Of a DNA stretch of 64,000 nt, positions 28,790 to 38,265 are shown one piece after another. This DNA comes from Alphaproteobacteria bacterium (GTDB lineage: Bacteria; Pseudomonadota; Alphaproteobacteria; Rhodobacterales; Rhodobacteraceae). Position numbers and translations under genes: made by a program. A model generated the notes under the pieces. That model worked only from the letters and a program-made list of their open reading frames with translations. It had not been told where the DNA came from and searched no databases. Where the stretch lies: assembly GCA_029289325.1 (NCBI GenBank), contig JARFTV010000021.1:1-64000 (forward strand). Reading direction: 5' to 3'. Every line of letters begins with the position of its first letter. Within the stretch, counting starts at the first letter, position 1.

Positions 28790-29548
28790 TTATAGCCGTA
28801 TTGTCGAAATCAGGCGGCCATAATCTGCCTCGCCTGCATGGGTCGTGCGGCGGAAAGAATAGAACCGCGCCGCGTCGCGGTAGGTGCAATGCCCGGTCCA
28901 TTCGGCATGGCCGACCCCCGCCTCGCGCAGCCGCCAAAGGCCGTAACCCGGCAGATCAAAGAGCAGCCGATCCCCTTGGCCATTGGCAAAGAAGCGCGTG
29001 GTTTCAGGGCCTTCGTCGCGGAAGCGGTCGAAGAACTCCGGGCCCACCTCATAGGCAGCCTGGCTGATCGTCGGCCCGATGACGGCGCGGATGTCGGCAC
29101 GGCGGGCCCCGAGCGCCTCCATCGCCCCGACCGTGGCTTCCAGCACCCCGTCCACGGCGCCGCGCCATCCGGCATGGGCCGCACCGACCACCTGGGCCTT
29201 GGGATCATGAAACAGGACCGGCTGACAATCCGCCGTCAGCACGGCCAACAGGACGCCCGGCGTCGCAGTGACTAGGGCGTCGGCCTCGGGCCGCTCAGAA
29301 AGCGGCCCCGACACCGGAATCGCCCGCGCGGAATGGACCTGGTGGACGGTGACCAGCGCCTCGGGGGCGACCCCCATCGCTTCGGCCACGCGGGCGCGGT
29401 TGATTGCCACGATCTCGGCCTGATCCGATGAGCCCGTGCCGCAATTCAGCCCGGCAAAGATGCCGGACGAGGCCCCGCCCTTGCGGGTGAAGAACCCGTG
29501 CGGGGTGGCGATGGCGTCCGCGGTGATGATCTCCAGCATCGACTGCAT
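28790..29548 (-). CDS. pgeF: PgeF/YfiH family polyphenol-oxidase-like (purine nucleoside/peptidoglycan editing) protein
   Basis: 252 aa. Zn-binding Cys/His set of the DUF152 family: His72 in VHQVHSA, Cys108 in LTADCQPVL and His125 in AAHAGWRGA. Members act as purine nucleoside phosphorylases/deaminases or remove mis-incorporated serine from peptidoglycan precursors. The laccase label is historical. The start overlaps the midA stop (TGATG), making it the third gene of lgt-midA-pgeF. Confidence 0.9.
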   Translation of the reverse strand: MQSMLEIITADAIATPHGFFTRKGGASSGIFAGLNCGTGSSDQAEIVAINRARVAEAMGVAPEALVTVHQVHSARAIPVSGPLSERPEADALVTATPGVLLAVLTADCQPVLFHDPKAQVVGAAHAGWRGAVDGVLEATVGAMEALGARRADIRAVIGPTISQAAYEVGPEFFDRFRDEGPETTRFFANGQGDRLLFDLPGYGLWRLREAGVGHAEWTGHCTYRDAARFYSFRRTTHAGEADYGRLISTIRL

Positions 29549-30600
29549 CAGGCAAATCCGGGCGGCAGGGGGGCACCGGCCCGGGTCAGGACCAGCATCT
29601 TGAACAACGAACCCATTTCTGCCGGATCGGTCAAGCGGGCAAGCGCGGCGCGGTGGTTTTCCAGCGCAGCGCCGGTCAGGCCGCGCGCCAGCCGGTCGGC
29701 GCGAAGCTCGATCCCGAGGCGAAGGAGGACCTGACCCTGCGTGGCATAGGCATGGGCCGGGGCCAGCGCGGCCAGTGGTTCGAAGTCGACATGGGCGGTC
29801 AGATCCGCCTCGCCGGGATGGGCGAGCGGGGGATCGAAGGCATGGGCGCGCAGGGCCTGGAGCGTGTCGCCGCGCGACCGCCAGCCGCCGTAGTCGATGA
29901 AAAGCGCAAGGCCGCCGTGCCGCAGGATCGGGCGCAGCGCGGCGACGACTGCGGATTGGGCGGCGGCTGAATGCTCTACCAGATCGCCGGGGGTGGCGGT
30001 CCGGAAGGCCGGGGTGTCGGGGACCTGCGGCAGCGGCGCCGAGAGGCCGAAGGCCAGTGCCTCGTCCTGCAGACCCACCAGACGCTCGCGCCAGCCCTCG
30101 GGGGAGAGCAGGAATTGCCGGATCGGCAGGGCATCGAGGAATTCATTTGCGATCAGGAAGGTGGGCTGGTCGGGCAGATCCTCTACCCGGTCGAGCCAGC
30201 GCGGCACATGGGGCGCCAGCGTCCGCGCCTGGATCGCGCGCAAGCGGGGGGAGGCTTCGACAAGGACAATCCGGGCCGCCGCATGGAAGCCAGGCACGGC
30301 GCGGGTGGCACGCATGGCATCGGCCATCAGCGTCCCGCGACCGGGACCAAGTTCGGCCAGAGTGAAGGGCGCAGGCTGGCCCTGGTCGAGCCAGGCCTGC
30401 GCAAGCGCGAGTCCCAGAAGCTCACCGAACATCTGGCTAATCTCGGGGGCGGTGGTGAAGTCGCCCTGGGTGCCGAAGGGCTCACGCGTGGTGTAGTAGC
30501 CGTGGACGGGGTGCAGCAGGCATTCGGCCATGTAATCGGCCACGGTGATCGGGCCGGTCTCGCGGATGCGCTTGGCCAGAAGGCGGGCGAGTGGGGTCAT
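29548..30600 (-). CDS. MidA/NDUFAF7-type SAM-dependent methyltransferase
   Basis: 350 aa. Matches the class I SAM-dependent MidA family: N-terminal [19 protein letters not shown], then [14 protein letters not shown], the SAM motif [18 protein letters not shown], and [14 protein letters not shown]. The mitochondrial homologue methylates an arginine in a complex I subunit; the bacterial role is inferred by analogy. The ATG at 30600 overlaps the lgt stop by 4 bp. Cytoplasmic. Confidence 0.9.
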   Translation of the reverse strand: MTPLARLLAKRIRETGPITVADYMAECLLHPVHGYYTTREPFGTQGDFTTAPEISQMFGELLGLALAQAWLDQGQPAPFTLAELGPGRGTLMADAMRATRAVPGFHAAARIVLVEASPRLRAIQARTLAPHVPRWLDRVEDLPDQPTFLIANEFLDALPIRQFLLSPEGWRERLVGLQDEALAFGLSAPLPQVPDTPAFRTATPGDLVEHSAAAQSAVVAALRPILRHGGLALFIDYGGWRSRGDTLQALRAHAFDPPLAHPGEADLTAHVDFEPLAALAPAHAYATQGQVLLRLGIELRADRLARGLTGAALENHRAALARLTDPAEMGSLFKMLVLTRAGAPLPPGFA

Positions 30601-31466
30601 CGCGCCCGGGCGCGGGTCAGGAACCACAGACCCGCAACGATCATCGGCAGCGAGAGGATCTGGCCCATGGTCAGGCCCATGCCGCCGAACTGCACGGCCC
30701 AGCCGACCGGATTGCCGGGCGAGACGAACTGGGCATCGGGCTGGCGGACAAACTCCACCAGAAAGCGGGCGAGCCCGTAGCCGGTGAGGAACAGGCCCAT
30801 GATGGCCCCCGGCTGCTTCAGCCAGCCGCGGCGGAAGGCGAGCCAGGTGAGGACGAGGGCGAGGAGCAGCCCCTCCAACGCGGCCTGGTAGAGCTGGCTG
30901 GGATGCCGGGCGCAGAGGCCGATGACACCCTCACAGGCCTGGGCGGCCTCGCCGGGGAAGATCACGCCCCAGGGCAGCGTGGTCGGGCGGCCCCAGAGCT
31001 CGGCGTTGATGAAGTTGGCCAGGCGGCCGAGCATGAGGCCCACGGGCACGGCCAGGGCGAGGAGGTCGCCCATCGAGAGCATCGGGATACGCTCACGCTT
31101 GCAGAACCACAGGCCCGCGACGACGACGCCCGCGAACCCGCCGTGGAAGGCCATCCCGCCCTCCCAGACCCGGATGATCTGCAGGGGATCGGCGAGATAG
31201 GTGCCGGGGTCATAGAAGATGACATAGCCGAGGCGGCCGCCCAGGATGATGCCGATGACGGCCCAGGTCAGGAAACGTTCCACCTGCTCGGCGTTCAGAG
31301 GGGGCGCATCGGCCCAGAGGCGGAGCATGCGAACGGCGCGCTGGATGATCCACCAGCCGAAAAGGATGCCGACTATATAGGCCAGCGCGTACCAGCGCAG
31401 GGCGAGGGTGAAGCCGAAGAGCTCGATCTCGAAGAGCGTGGGCGAGAGGTCGGGAAAGGGGATCAT
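30597..31466 (-). CDS. lgt: Prolipoprotein diacylglyceryl transferase
   Basis: 289 aa, seven membrane helices. Adds diacylglycerol to the lipobox cysteine of prolipoproteins in the inner membrane. The conserved HGG (108-110, AFHGGFAG) and the Lgt signature [14 protein letters not shown] (147-160) are present. First gene of lgt-midA-pgeF and divergent from ubiK with 120 bp between. Confidence 0.95.
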   Translation of the reverse strand: MIPFPDLSPTLFEIELFGFTLALRWYALAYIVGILFGWWIIQRAVRMLRLWADAPPLNAEQVERFLTWAVIGIILGGRLGYVIFYDPGTYLADPLQIIRVWEGGMAFHGGFAGVVVAGLWFCKRERIPMLSMGDLLALAVPVGLMLGRLANFINAELWGRPTTLPWGVIFPGEAAQACEGVIGLCARHPSQLYQAALEGLLLALVLTWLAFRRGWLKQPGAIMGLFLTGYGLARFLVEFVRQPDAQFVSPGNPVGWAVQFGGMGLTMGQILSLPMIVAGLWFLTRARAR

Positions 31467-31586
31467 GCGGGCCTCCGTATGTCGCGCTTGTCGCGGGCGG
31501 GGCGCGCGAAGTCAACCTGCGGGCCATTCGCCTTGCCCCGCCGCGCCGGCAGCGCCATATAGGGCAAAGGCGCAAAGGAGCTTCCC

Positions 31587-31844
31587 ATGCAGACCCGCAA
31601 CAAGTTCTTCGACGACATGAGCCAGTTGATGACTAACGCCATGGGCGTGGCCCAAGGCGCCAAGACCGAGGCGGAGACGGCCTTCAAGAGCATGGTGGAC
31701 CGCTGGATGGCCGACCGTGACTTTGTGACGCGGGAGGAATTCGACGCCGCCCGGGCCATGGCGCAGAAGGCGCGCGAAGAAAATGCGGCACTTGAGGCGC
31801 GGATCGCCGCGCTGGAGGCTGCTCTGGCGAAGAAGAAGAGCTGA
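31587..31844 (+). CDS. ubiK: UbiK/BMFP-type accessory protein
   Basis: 85 aa. N-terminal amphipathic helix (MQTRNKFFDDMSQLMTNAMG) followed by a C-terminal coiled coil (NAALEARIAALEAALAKKK). Matches the UbiK accessory factor family, which assists aerobic ubiquinone biosynthesis and binds lipids. AAAGGAG lies six nt before the ATG. Single gene, convergent with the TIGR02186 gene. Confidence 0.88.
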   Translation: MQTRNKFFDDMSQLMTNAMGVAQGAKTEAETAFKSMVDRWMADRDFVTREEFDAARAMAQKAREENAALEARIAALEAALAKKKS

Positions 31845-31867
31845 CGGGCCGCCCGGAGGCGGGGCGA

Positions 31868-32629
31868 TCAGGCCCGGACCAAGCGGAACGCGGCCGAGGC
31901 CCCCCATCCCGACACCGCCGCCAGCACCAGCGACAAGAGCCCGTAAAGCAGCGGCTCTTCCTGCGCCAGGTTGAAGATCCAGCGTTCCAGACCTTCCTTG
32001 CGCACGCCGATCACCCTTTCCTGATGCGCGATCACGCGCTTGTCGCGCAACAGGAACAGGCGGACCTTGTATTCCCCCTCGGTCAGGTTCGCGGGCAATT
32101 CGATATCGGTGCGGAACAGCGTCTCTTCGGTCAGTTCGACCTTGCCCTGCAGGACCCGATAGCGCCCCTCCTGGGTCCGGACCCGCTGCAGGCCGACAAG
32201 AAAGTCGCCCGCCTGATCGGCCTCGTCGGTGATCCCCACGGCACGGATCACACGTTCGATCGTGATGCCGTGGCGGAGGTTTTCCGTATCCGAGAGGATG
32301 TGGGTCAGTGGCCCCGTCGTGGCCACGGCATAGAAGCTGGGCGCGCTGTCGACCCGGACCTGCGCATTGTTCAGCCAGATCCCGGCCACCCGATCCTTGC
32401 GCCGGACGGTGACGGGGCTGGAGGGCCCCTGCACCGTCACGATCACCTCCAGCGGCCCCTGCCCTGCCGGGGGCGGCGTGTCCCGCTTTACCGCGCCATA
32501 GATCAGGATCTCGGACCCTTCGAAATCGGCGGTGATCGAGACGCGGTTCTGGCTCAGCCCCGCCACGATCTGTTCTTGCGCCGCCGCCGGAACCGCCAGG
32601 ACCAGAAGGAGAAGCACCAGCCGGATCAT
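31868..32629 (-). CDS. TIGR02186 family membrane-anchored periplasmic protein
   Basis: 253 aa. Signal peptide (MIRLVLLLLVLAVPAAAQ), a beta-rich mature domain (ISITADFEGSEILIYGAVKR type start) and one C-terminal membrane helix (LLYGLLSLVLAAVSGWGASAAF). Matches the alphaproteobacterial TIGR02186 family, always seen next to a TauE/SafE exporter. Its start overlaps the exporter stop by 4 bp. Probably a partner of that transporter; biochemical role unknown. Confidence 0.85.
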   Translation of the reverse strand: MIRLVLLLLVLAVPAAAQEQIVAGLSQNRVSITADFEGSEILIYGAVKRDTPPPAGQGPLEVIVTVQGPSSPVTVRRKDRVAGIWLNNAQVRVDSAPSFYAVATTGPLTHILSDTENLRHGITIERVIRAVGITDEADQAGDFLVGLQRVRTQEGRYRVLQGKVELTEETLFRTDIELPANLTEGEYKVRLFLLRDKRVIAHQERVIGVRKEGLERWIFNLAQEEPLLYGLLSLVLAAVSGWGASAAFRLVRA

Positions 32630-33543
32630 GGCAGTGCCCCCGCGACCGAGTAGAGCTCGGACGGTTTGACCAGCAGGTCGACGGCGATGCGGATCGACAC
32701 GGCCAGGACCAGGAGCGACAACAGTATGCGCAGTTGTTCGGCCTTCAGCTTCACCCCCACCCGCGCACCGATCTGCGCGCCGACAACCCCGCCAAGGATC
32801 AGGACGAGCGCCAGCAGCATGTCGACGGTCTGGCTGGTCACGGCATGCATGACCGTGGTGAAGGCGGTGACGAAGATGATCTGAAAGAGCGACGTGCCGA
32901 TCACCACCTTGGTCGGCATCCCCAGGAGGTAGATCATCGCAGGGACCATGATGAAGCCGCCGCCCACGCCCATGATCGCGGCCAGGAAGCCCACCGCCGC
33001 GCCAATCAGCAGGGGTGGTATCACGCTGATGTAAAGGCCGCTCGCGCGGAACTTCATCTTGAAGTGCAGGCGTTGCAACGAGGACTGCACATTCGCCCGC
33101 CGGACCGGCGCTCCGGGCTTGCGCGCGCGCAACAGGCTGCGGAGGCTTTCCTGGAACATCATCGCGCCGATCAGGCCCAGGAAGATGACATAGGAAAGCT
33201 GGACGAAGAGATCGACCTGCCCAGCCCGCGTCATCAGGCGAAAGACCCAGACCCCGATGCCGGAGCCGACGATGCCGCCCACCAGGAGCACCCAGCCCAT
33301 GGTGAAGTCGACGCCCTTGCGCCTGAGCTGCGCCAGCACGCCCGAGACCGAGGAGGCCACGACCTGGTTCGCGCCAGTCGCCACCGCAACGGCAGGCGGG
33401 ACCCCGATGAAGAACAGGAGTGGCGTGATCAGGAAGCCGCCACCCACGCCGAACATGCCGGACAGGAATCCCACGATTCCGCCCAACCCCAGAATGAGGA
33501 AGGCGTTGACCGAGACCTCGGCGATCGGGAGGTAAAGCTGCAT
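32626..33543 (-). CDS. Sulfite exporter TauE/SafE family permease
   Basis: 305 aa, about eight membrane helices in two repeats, each with the family motif (GIVGFLSGMFGVGGGFLITPLL; LAAIMGVGGGFIMVPAMIYL). Transports small sulfur-containing or organic anions across the inner membrane; exact substrate unknown. A GTG two codons upstream (33549) is an alternative start. Forms a two-gene unit with the TIGR02186 gene. Confidence 0.9.
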   Translation of the reverse strand: MQLYLPIAEVSVNAFLILGLGGIVGFLSGMFGVGGGFLITPLLFFIGVPPAVAVATGANQVVASSVSGVLAQLRRKGVDFTMGWVLLVGGIVGSGIGVWVFRLMTRAGQVDLFVQLSYVIFLGLIGAMMFQESLRSLLRARKPGAPVRRANVQSSLQRLHFKMKFRASGLYISVIPPLLIGAAVGFLAAIMGVGGGFIMVPAMIYLLGMPTKVVIGTSLFQIIFVTAFTTVMHAVTSQTVDMLLALVLILGGVVGAQIGARVGVKLKAEQLRILLSLLVLAVSIRIAVDLLVKPSELYSVAGALP

Positions 33544-33627
33544 GGGCACGGGCCCGTTCGGGGGGAAAGCGGTGGATGGATCAAAGGGTTGCGCACCTTT
33601 GACCGCATTGTCAAACCCGGTTTTCCC

Positions 33628-34437
33628 TCATCGGCGGTTACGCAGGAATTCCCGGAGGATACGTTCCAGTTTTGCCGCACCGAGCGGGGCCATGGCCTTG
33701 GTATGCTCGTGGCTGATCTTCTCGTCGCTCATCCCGGCGGCCATGTTGGTGATGGTGGAGATCGCCGCCACCTTGAGACCCAGGAAGCGGGCGAGGATGA
33801 CCTCGGGCACGGTGGACATGCCGACCGCATCGCCGCCGAGGAGCTTGAGCATCCGGATCTCGGCCGGGGTCTCGAAGGAGGGGCCGGAGTACCAGCAGTA
33901 GACGCCCTCGGGAAGATCGACACCCTGCGCCTGAGCCGCGGCCCGGAGCGCGGCGCGGAGGCTGGGGTCATGGGCGTCGGTCATCGGCACGAAGCGGGCA
34001 TCCGTCTTTTCGCCGATCAGCGGGTTCAGGCCGGAATAGTTGATGTGGTCCGACAGGAGCATCACATTGCCCGGCGGAATGTCGCTGCGCAGCGAACCGG
34101 CGGCATTGGTCAGGATCAGGTCGTCCGCGCCAAGCTCTTTCAGGACCTGCAAGGGCAGGAGCATCGCCCGGGGATTGCCGGATTCGTAATAATGCTCACG
34201 CGCGCCGAAGACGGCGACGCGGACGCCCTCCAGCCGGCCGATATGGAGGTTCGGATTATGGCCCGAAACGCCGACATGCGGAAAGCCGGGCAGGTCGGCA
34301 TAGGGGATCGCCGTTCCATCGACCTGATGCGCGATATAGCCAAGGCCGGAGCCGAGGATCAGGCCGAGGCGGACGGGCTCATCCCCGGCGCGGCTGCGGA
34401 TCAGGCTGGCAAGGGTCGCGCCATCGGTCACCGGCAT
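33628..34437 (-). CDS. Purine-nucleoside phosphorylase
   Basis: 269 aa trimeric-type PNP: GLILGSGLGYIA, the HNPNLHIGRLEGVRVAVFGAREHYYE phosphate-binding region (read in parts), TNAAGSL, GVYCWYSGPSFETPAEIRML and GMSTVPEVI. Splits inosine or guanosine into base and ribose 1-phosphate. It lies just downstream of a BMP-type nucleoside ABC transporter on the same strand, which suggests uptake followed by phosphorolysis. Confidence 0.93.
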   Translation of the reverse strand: MPVTDGATLASLIRSRAGDEPVRLGLILGSGLGYIAHQVDGTAIPYADLPGFPHVGVSGHNPNLHIGRLEGVRVAVFGAREHYYESGNPRAMLLPLQVLKELGADDLILTNAAGSLRSDIPPGNVMLLSDHINYSGLNPLIGEKTDARFVPMTDAHDPSLRAALRAAAQAQGVDLPEGVYCWYSGPSFETPAEIRMLKLLGGDAVGMSTVPEVILARFLGLKVAAISTITNMAAGMSDEKISHEHTKAMAPLGAAKLERILREFLRNRR

Positions 34438-34457
34438 CGCCTCTGGCTGGCGGTGGA

Positions 34458-34533
34458 GCGGGGGGTTTCACACCCCCCGCACCCCCCGTGGGATATTTGG
34501 GCAGAAAGGAAGGACAATTCCAGACGAATTGTC
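34458..34533 (-). terminator. Two hairpins between the nucleoside permease and PNP genes
   Basis: GACAATTC-cagac-GAATTGTC (34513-34533) overlaps the permease stop and on the minus strand is followed by CCTTCCTTTCTGCCC. A G/C stem, GCGGGGGG/CCCCCCGC (34458-34480), lies just before the PNP start. The first fits a weak terminator, so PNP may be only partly co-transcribed. Confidence 0.5.
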
Positions 34534-35500
34534 AGCGTTCCTTGACGTAAGGCTCGCCCCCTGCGCGGGGCGGGATCGCCTTGCCGATGAAGCCGGCCAG
34601 CACGATGACGGTCAGGACGTAGGGCAGCGCATCGAGGAAGGGGACGGGGACCTTCACCTGGACCACCGCCTGCACCACGTCGGGGCGAAGCGCCAGGGCC
34701 TGGAAGAAGCCGAACAGGAGGCAGGCCCAGAGCGCCGCGACGGGGCGCCATTTGGCGAAGATGAGCGCGGCGAGTGCGATATAGCCGCGGCCTGCCGTCA
34801 TGTCCTTGCCGAAGCCCGCCTGCAGCGCCGTCGCCATATAGGCCCCGGCCAGCCCGCAGAGGACCCCGGTGATTGCCACCGCGGCAAAGCGAAGGCCCAC
34901 GACCGAGACCCCGGCCGTGTCCACCGCGGCCGGGTTCTCGCCCACGGCGCGAAGGCGCAGGCCGAAGCGGGTGCGGTTGAGCACCCACCAGGACAGGGGC
35001 ACCGCCAGAAGCGCGGTATAGACCAAGAGCGAATGGCCCGAGATGACCTCGTAATAGAGCGGGCCGAGGATCGGCACATCACGCAGCGTCTCGGCCAGCG
35101 GAAGGGTCACCGGATGGAACCGCGCATCCCCCGTGAGCGGCGGCGTGCGACCGCCCTGGCGGAACAGGGCCTGGGCGATCAGCACGGTGATCCCGGAGGC
35201 AAGGAAGTTCAGCGCCACGCCCGAGATCAGCTGGTTGCCGCGGAAGGTGATGGAGGCCAGCCCGTGGATCGCCGCGAAGATCAAGGAGGCGCCGATCCCG
35301 GCGAAGAGCCCCAGCCAGACCGAGCCAGTCAGGAAGGCCACCGCGCCCGAAGCCATGGCGGCGGCCAGCATTTTGCCCTCGAGCCCGATGTCGAAGATCC
35401 CCGAACGTTCCGAGAAAAGCCCGGCAAGGCAGGCCAGAAGAAGCGGCGTTGACAGGCGCAGGGTAGAATCGAGGATCTGCAGAAGCGTGTTGTAATCCAT
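34532..35500 (-). CDS. Nucleoside-type ABC transporter permease (second subunit)
   Basis: 322 aa, about eight to nine membrane helices, in the BPD-transp-2 family used by BMP-dependent nucleoside importers. Conserved segments: ERSGIFDIGLEGKMLAAA, GNQLISGVALNFLASG and RAVGENPAAVDTAGVSV. The ATG 35500 overlaps the stop of the partner permease (TGATG). Forms the membrane channel with that partner. Confidence 0.9.
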   Translation of the reverse strand: MDYNTLLQILDSTLRLSTPLLLACLAGLFSERSGIFDIGLEGKMLAAAMASGAVAFLTGSVWLGLFAGIGASLIFAAIHGLASITFRGNQLISGVALNFLASGITVLIAQALFRQGGRTPPLTGDARFHPVTLPLAETLRDVPILGPLYYEVISGHSLLVYTALLAVPLSWWVLNRTRFGLRLRAVGENPAAVDTAGVSVVGLRFAAVAITGVLCGLAGAYMATALQAGFGKDMTAGRGYIALAALIFAKWRPVAALWACLLFGFFQALALRPDVVQAVVQVKVPVPFLDALPYVLTVIVLAGFIGKAIPPRAGGEPYVKER

Positions 35501-36600
35501 CACGCGGCTCCCAGTTTCTGGCTGCGGAACAGGCCGAAGATCCGCGTCAAGAGCATCCGCACCATCATGTCCAGCGCCCCGGTGAACAGGATCACCAGAC
35601 CCTGAACCACGATCCGCATCTCGATCGGGATCGAGGTCCAGAGGCCAAGCTCTGCCCCGCCCTGGTAGAGGAAGCCGAAGAGCAGCGCCGCCAGCACCAC
35701 GCCGAAGGGGTGGTTCCGGCCCATCAGCGCGACGGCGATGCCGATGAAGCCCGCCCCCTCGGACGAATTCTGCAGCAGACGCTCGGCCTCGCCCATCACG
35801 TTGTTGATGCTCATCATCCCCGCCAGGGCGCCGGACATCAGCATGGTGACCATGATGATGAAGACCGGGTTGATGCCGGCATAGCGGGCGGCGGGCTCTG
35901 ATTTGCCGAAGGCGCGGATCTGGTAGCCAAGCCGCGTCTGCCACAGGATCGCCCAGACCACCACCGCCATGGCCAGAGCGATGAAGAGCGTGACATTGGC
36001 CGGGACGCCCTTGGTGAAGATCAGGTTCAGGCCCGGAATCTCGTTCAGTGAAGGCAGGTTCGCCCCCGCCGGGAAGCGGGCCGAGGCCGGGTCCATCTGG
36101 CCTGCCGGGCGCAGCACGTCGACCAGGAGGTAGACCAGCAGCGCCGAGGCGATGTAGTTGAACATGATCGTCGTGATCACGATATGGCTGCCGCGTTTGG
36201 CCTGCAGATAGGCCGGGATCGCCGCCCAGGCCGCGCCGAAGAGGGCCGCGCCAAGGGTCGCCGCGACCAACGCCACGGTCCAGTGCGGCCAGGGCAGCGC
36301 AAGGCAGACAAGCGCCACGCCAAGGCCGCCCAGCTGGGCCTGCCCCTCGCCGCCGATGTTGAAGAGACCCGCATGGAAGGCCATCGTCACCGCAAGACCG
36401 GTGAAGATGAAGCTGGTGGTGTAGTAAAGCGTATAGCCCCAGCCATAGGCCGAGCCGAGCGCACCATCGACCATGACGTTGATCGCCTCGACCGGGCTTT
36501 GCCCGATCGACAGCAGCACCAGAGCCGAGATGATCGCCGCCATCAGAAGCGAGACAAGGGGGACAAGGGCGACATCGGCCCAACGCGGCAAACGGTCCAT
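35500..36600 (-). CDS. Nucleoside-type ABC transporter permease (first subunit)
   Basis: 366 aa, about nine membrane helices, BPD-transp-2 family. Typical blocks: LFNIGGEGQAQLGGLG, KRGSHIVITTIMFNYIASAL, RAFGKSEPAARYAGINP and SEGAGFIGIAVALMGRNHP. Longer at the N-terminus than its partner, as usual for this pair. Overlaps the ATPase gene stop at 36600. Confidence 0.91.
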   Translation of the reverse strand: MDRLPRWADVALVPLVSLLMAAIISALVLLSIGQSPVEAINVMVDGALGSAYGWGYTLYYTTSFIFTGLAVTMAFHAGLFNIGGEGQAQLGGLGVALVCLALPWPHWTVALVAATLGAALFGAAWAAIPAYLQAKRGSHIVITTIMFNYIASALLVYLLVDVLRPAGQMDPASARFPAGANLPSLNEIPGLNLIFTKGVPANVTLFIALAMAVVVWAILWQTRLGYQIRAFGKSEPAARYAGINPVFIIMVTMLMSGALAGMMSINNVMGEAERLLQNSSEGAGFIGIAVALMGRNHPFGVVLAALLFGFLYQGGAELGLWTSIPIEMRIVVQGLVILFTGALDMMVRMLLTRIFGLFRSQKLGAA

Positions 36601-38144
36601 CAGGCGGCCTCCCCCTTGCCTTCCATCCCAGCCATCAGCAGCCCCAATTCGCGTTCGTCGGTCTGCTCGGGGTCGCGGAAGCCCATGATCCTGCCGTCGA
36701 ACATCACGGCGATGCGGTCGGACAGCGACATGATCTCGTCCAGTTCGACGCTGACCAGAAGCACGGCCTTGCCCGCGTCGCGCAGGGCAACGATCTGGTT
36801 GTGGATGAACTCGATCGCGCCGATGTCGACCCCGCGCGTGGGCTGGCCGACGAGCAGGAGGTCGGGGTTCTGCTCCATCTCGCGTGCCACCACGATCTTC
36901 TGCTGGTTCCCGCCCGAGAAGCTTTTCGCCGCCAGACCGGGGATCGGCGGGCGGACGTCATACTTCTCCATCTTGCGGGCGGTGTCGGCGCGCAGCGCCT
37001 CGTTGTCCATAAACAGCGCGTTCTTCTGGTATTCCGGCTCGTTGAAGTAGCCGAAGGCCACGTTTTCCCAGGCGGCGAAATCCAGGATCAACCCGTATTG
37101 ATGGCGGTCCTCGGGGACATGGGCGATCCCCGCGCGGCGGCGGCTTTGGCCGTCGGAGCCCTTGCCCACAAGCGGCAGGTCCTGCCCCTTCAGGGTGACC
37201 TTGCCGGTGGCCCGCATCATCCCACCAAGCGCGGCAAGCAGTTCCGACTGGCCGTTCCCGGCCACCCCGGCGATGCCGAGGATCTCGCCGGCGCGGATCT
37301 CGAAGCTGACGCCTTTCAGCCGTTCGACCTTGTGCTCGTCGCTGACGCGCAGATCCTCGACCTTCAGGATCACGTCGCCGGGCGTCGCAGGTCTCTTTTC
37401 GACCTCGAGCAGGACCTTGCGGCCGACCATCAGCTCGGCCAGCTGTTCGGGGCTGGTCTCGGCAGTCCTGACCGTGGCGACCATGGTGCCGCGCCGCATG
37501 ACGCTGACATTGTCGGTCGCCTCCATGATCTCGCGCAGCTTGTGGGTAATGAGGATGATCGTCTTGCCCTGCTCCTTCAGCCCTTTCAGGATGCGGAACA
37601 GATGGTCGGCCTCGGCCGGGGTCAGCACGCCGGTCGGCTCATCCAGGATCAGGATCTCGGCCTGACGATAGAGGGCCTTCAGGATTTCGACCCGCTGCTG
37701 GTGGCCGACCGAGAGATCCTCGATCCGCGCATCGGGATCGACGTCCAGCTCGTATTCGCGGCTGAGATCGGTCAGCACCTTGCGCGCCTTCGACAGCGAG
37801 TGGTTCAGAAGCTGCCCCTCTTCGGCACCGAGGATCACGTTCTCCAGCACGGTGAAGTTCTGTACCAGCTTGAAGTGCTGGAACACCATGCCGATCCCGG
37901 CTCGGATCGCGCTTTGGCTGTCAGGGATCGGGGTGAGCTTGCCACCGATGAAGATCTGCCCGGCATCGGCCTTGTAGAAGCCGTACAGGATCGACATCAG
38001 AGTGGACTTGCCCGCCCCATTCTCGCCGATGATCCCGTGGATCGTGCCGCGCGGCACCGCGATGTTGATGTCCTTGTTCGCCTGGACCGAACCGAAGGCC
38101 TTGGAGATGCCTTTCAGTTCGATGGCGAGCGCGCCGTCACCCAT
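36600..38144 (-). CDS. Nucleoside-type ABC transporter, dual ATP-binding protein
   Basis: 514 aa with two ABC domains in tandem. Domain 1: Walker A GENGAGKST, Q-loop FQHFKLVQNF, signature LSVGHQQRVE, Walker B ILILDEPT. Domain 2 has a degenerate Walker A (GVAGNGQSEL) and the signature FSGGNQQKIV, the usual asymmetry of this family. ATG 38144 is preceded by other in-frame codons, but this start fits family alignments best. Energises import of nucleosides bound by the BMP protein. Confidence 0.92.
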   Translation of the reverse strand: MGDGALAIELKGISKAFGSVQANKDINIAVPRGTIHGIIGENGAGKSTLMSILYGFYKADAGQIFIGGKLTPIPDSQSAIRAGIGMVFQHFKLVQNFTVLENVILGAEEGQLLNHSLSKARKVLTDLSREYELDVDPDARIEDLSVGHQQRVEILKALYRQAEILILDEPTGVLTPAEADHLFRILKGLKEQGKTIILITHKLREIMEATDNVSVMRRGTMVATVRTAETSPEQLAELMVGRKVLLEVEKRPATPGDVILKVEDLRVSDEHKVERLKGVSFEIRAGEILGIAGVAGNGQSELLAALGGMMRATGKVTLKGQDLPLVGKGSDGQSRRRAGIAHVPEDRHQYGLILDFAAWENVAFGYFNEPEYQKNALFMDNEALRADTARKMEKYDVRPPIPGLAAKSFSGGNQQKIVVAREMEQNPDLLLVGQPTRGVDIGAIEFIHNQIVALRDAGKAVLLVSVELDEIMSLSDRIAVMFDGRIMGFRDPEQTDERELGLLMAGMEGKGEAA

Positions 38145-38218
38145 GTACCACCCCCAGTGCCACCCCGTTTTCCCAAGGTGGCCGCCGCAGGCAACTGCGG
38201 CTGTTCTGCCTTGCAAAA

Positions 38219-38246
38219 GTGCCGCGCCAGAGGTCCGGCGCGGCAC
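38219..38246 (-). terminator. Intercistronic attenuator after the BMP gene
   Basis: On the minus strand a 10-bp stem, GTGCCGCGCC with its complement and an 8-nt loop, is followed by TTTTGC, 20 nt beyond the BMP stop and before the ATPase gene. Same arrangement as at 23453 in the sugar operon. Confidence 0.7.
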
Positions 38247-38265
38247 GAATGGCTGTTGCCCGGTC

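Noticed and set aside
28790-29548. Multicopper laccase
   Set aside because: The Cys/His set is that of the PgeF/YfiH family; the multicopper oxidase motifs are absent.
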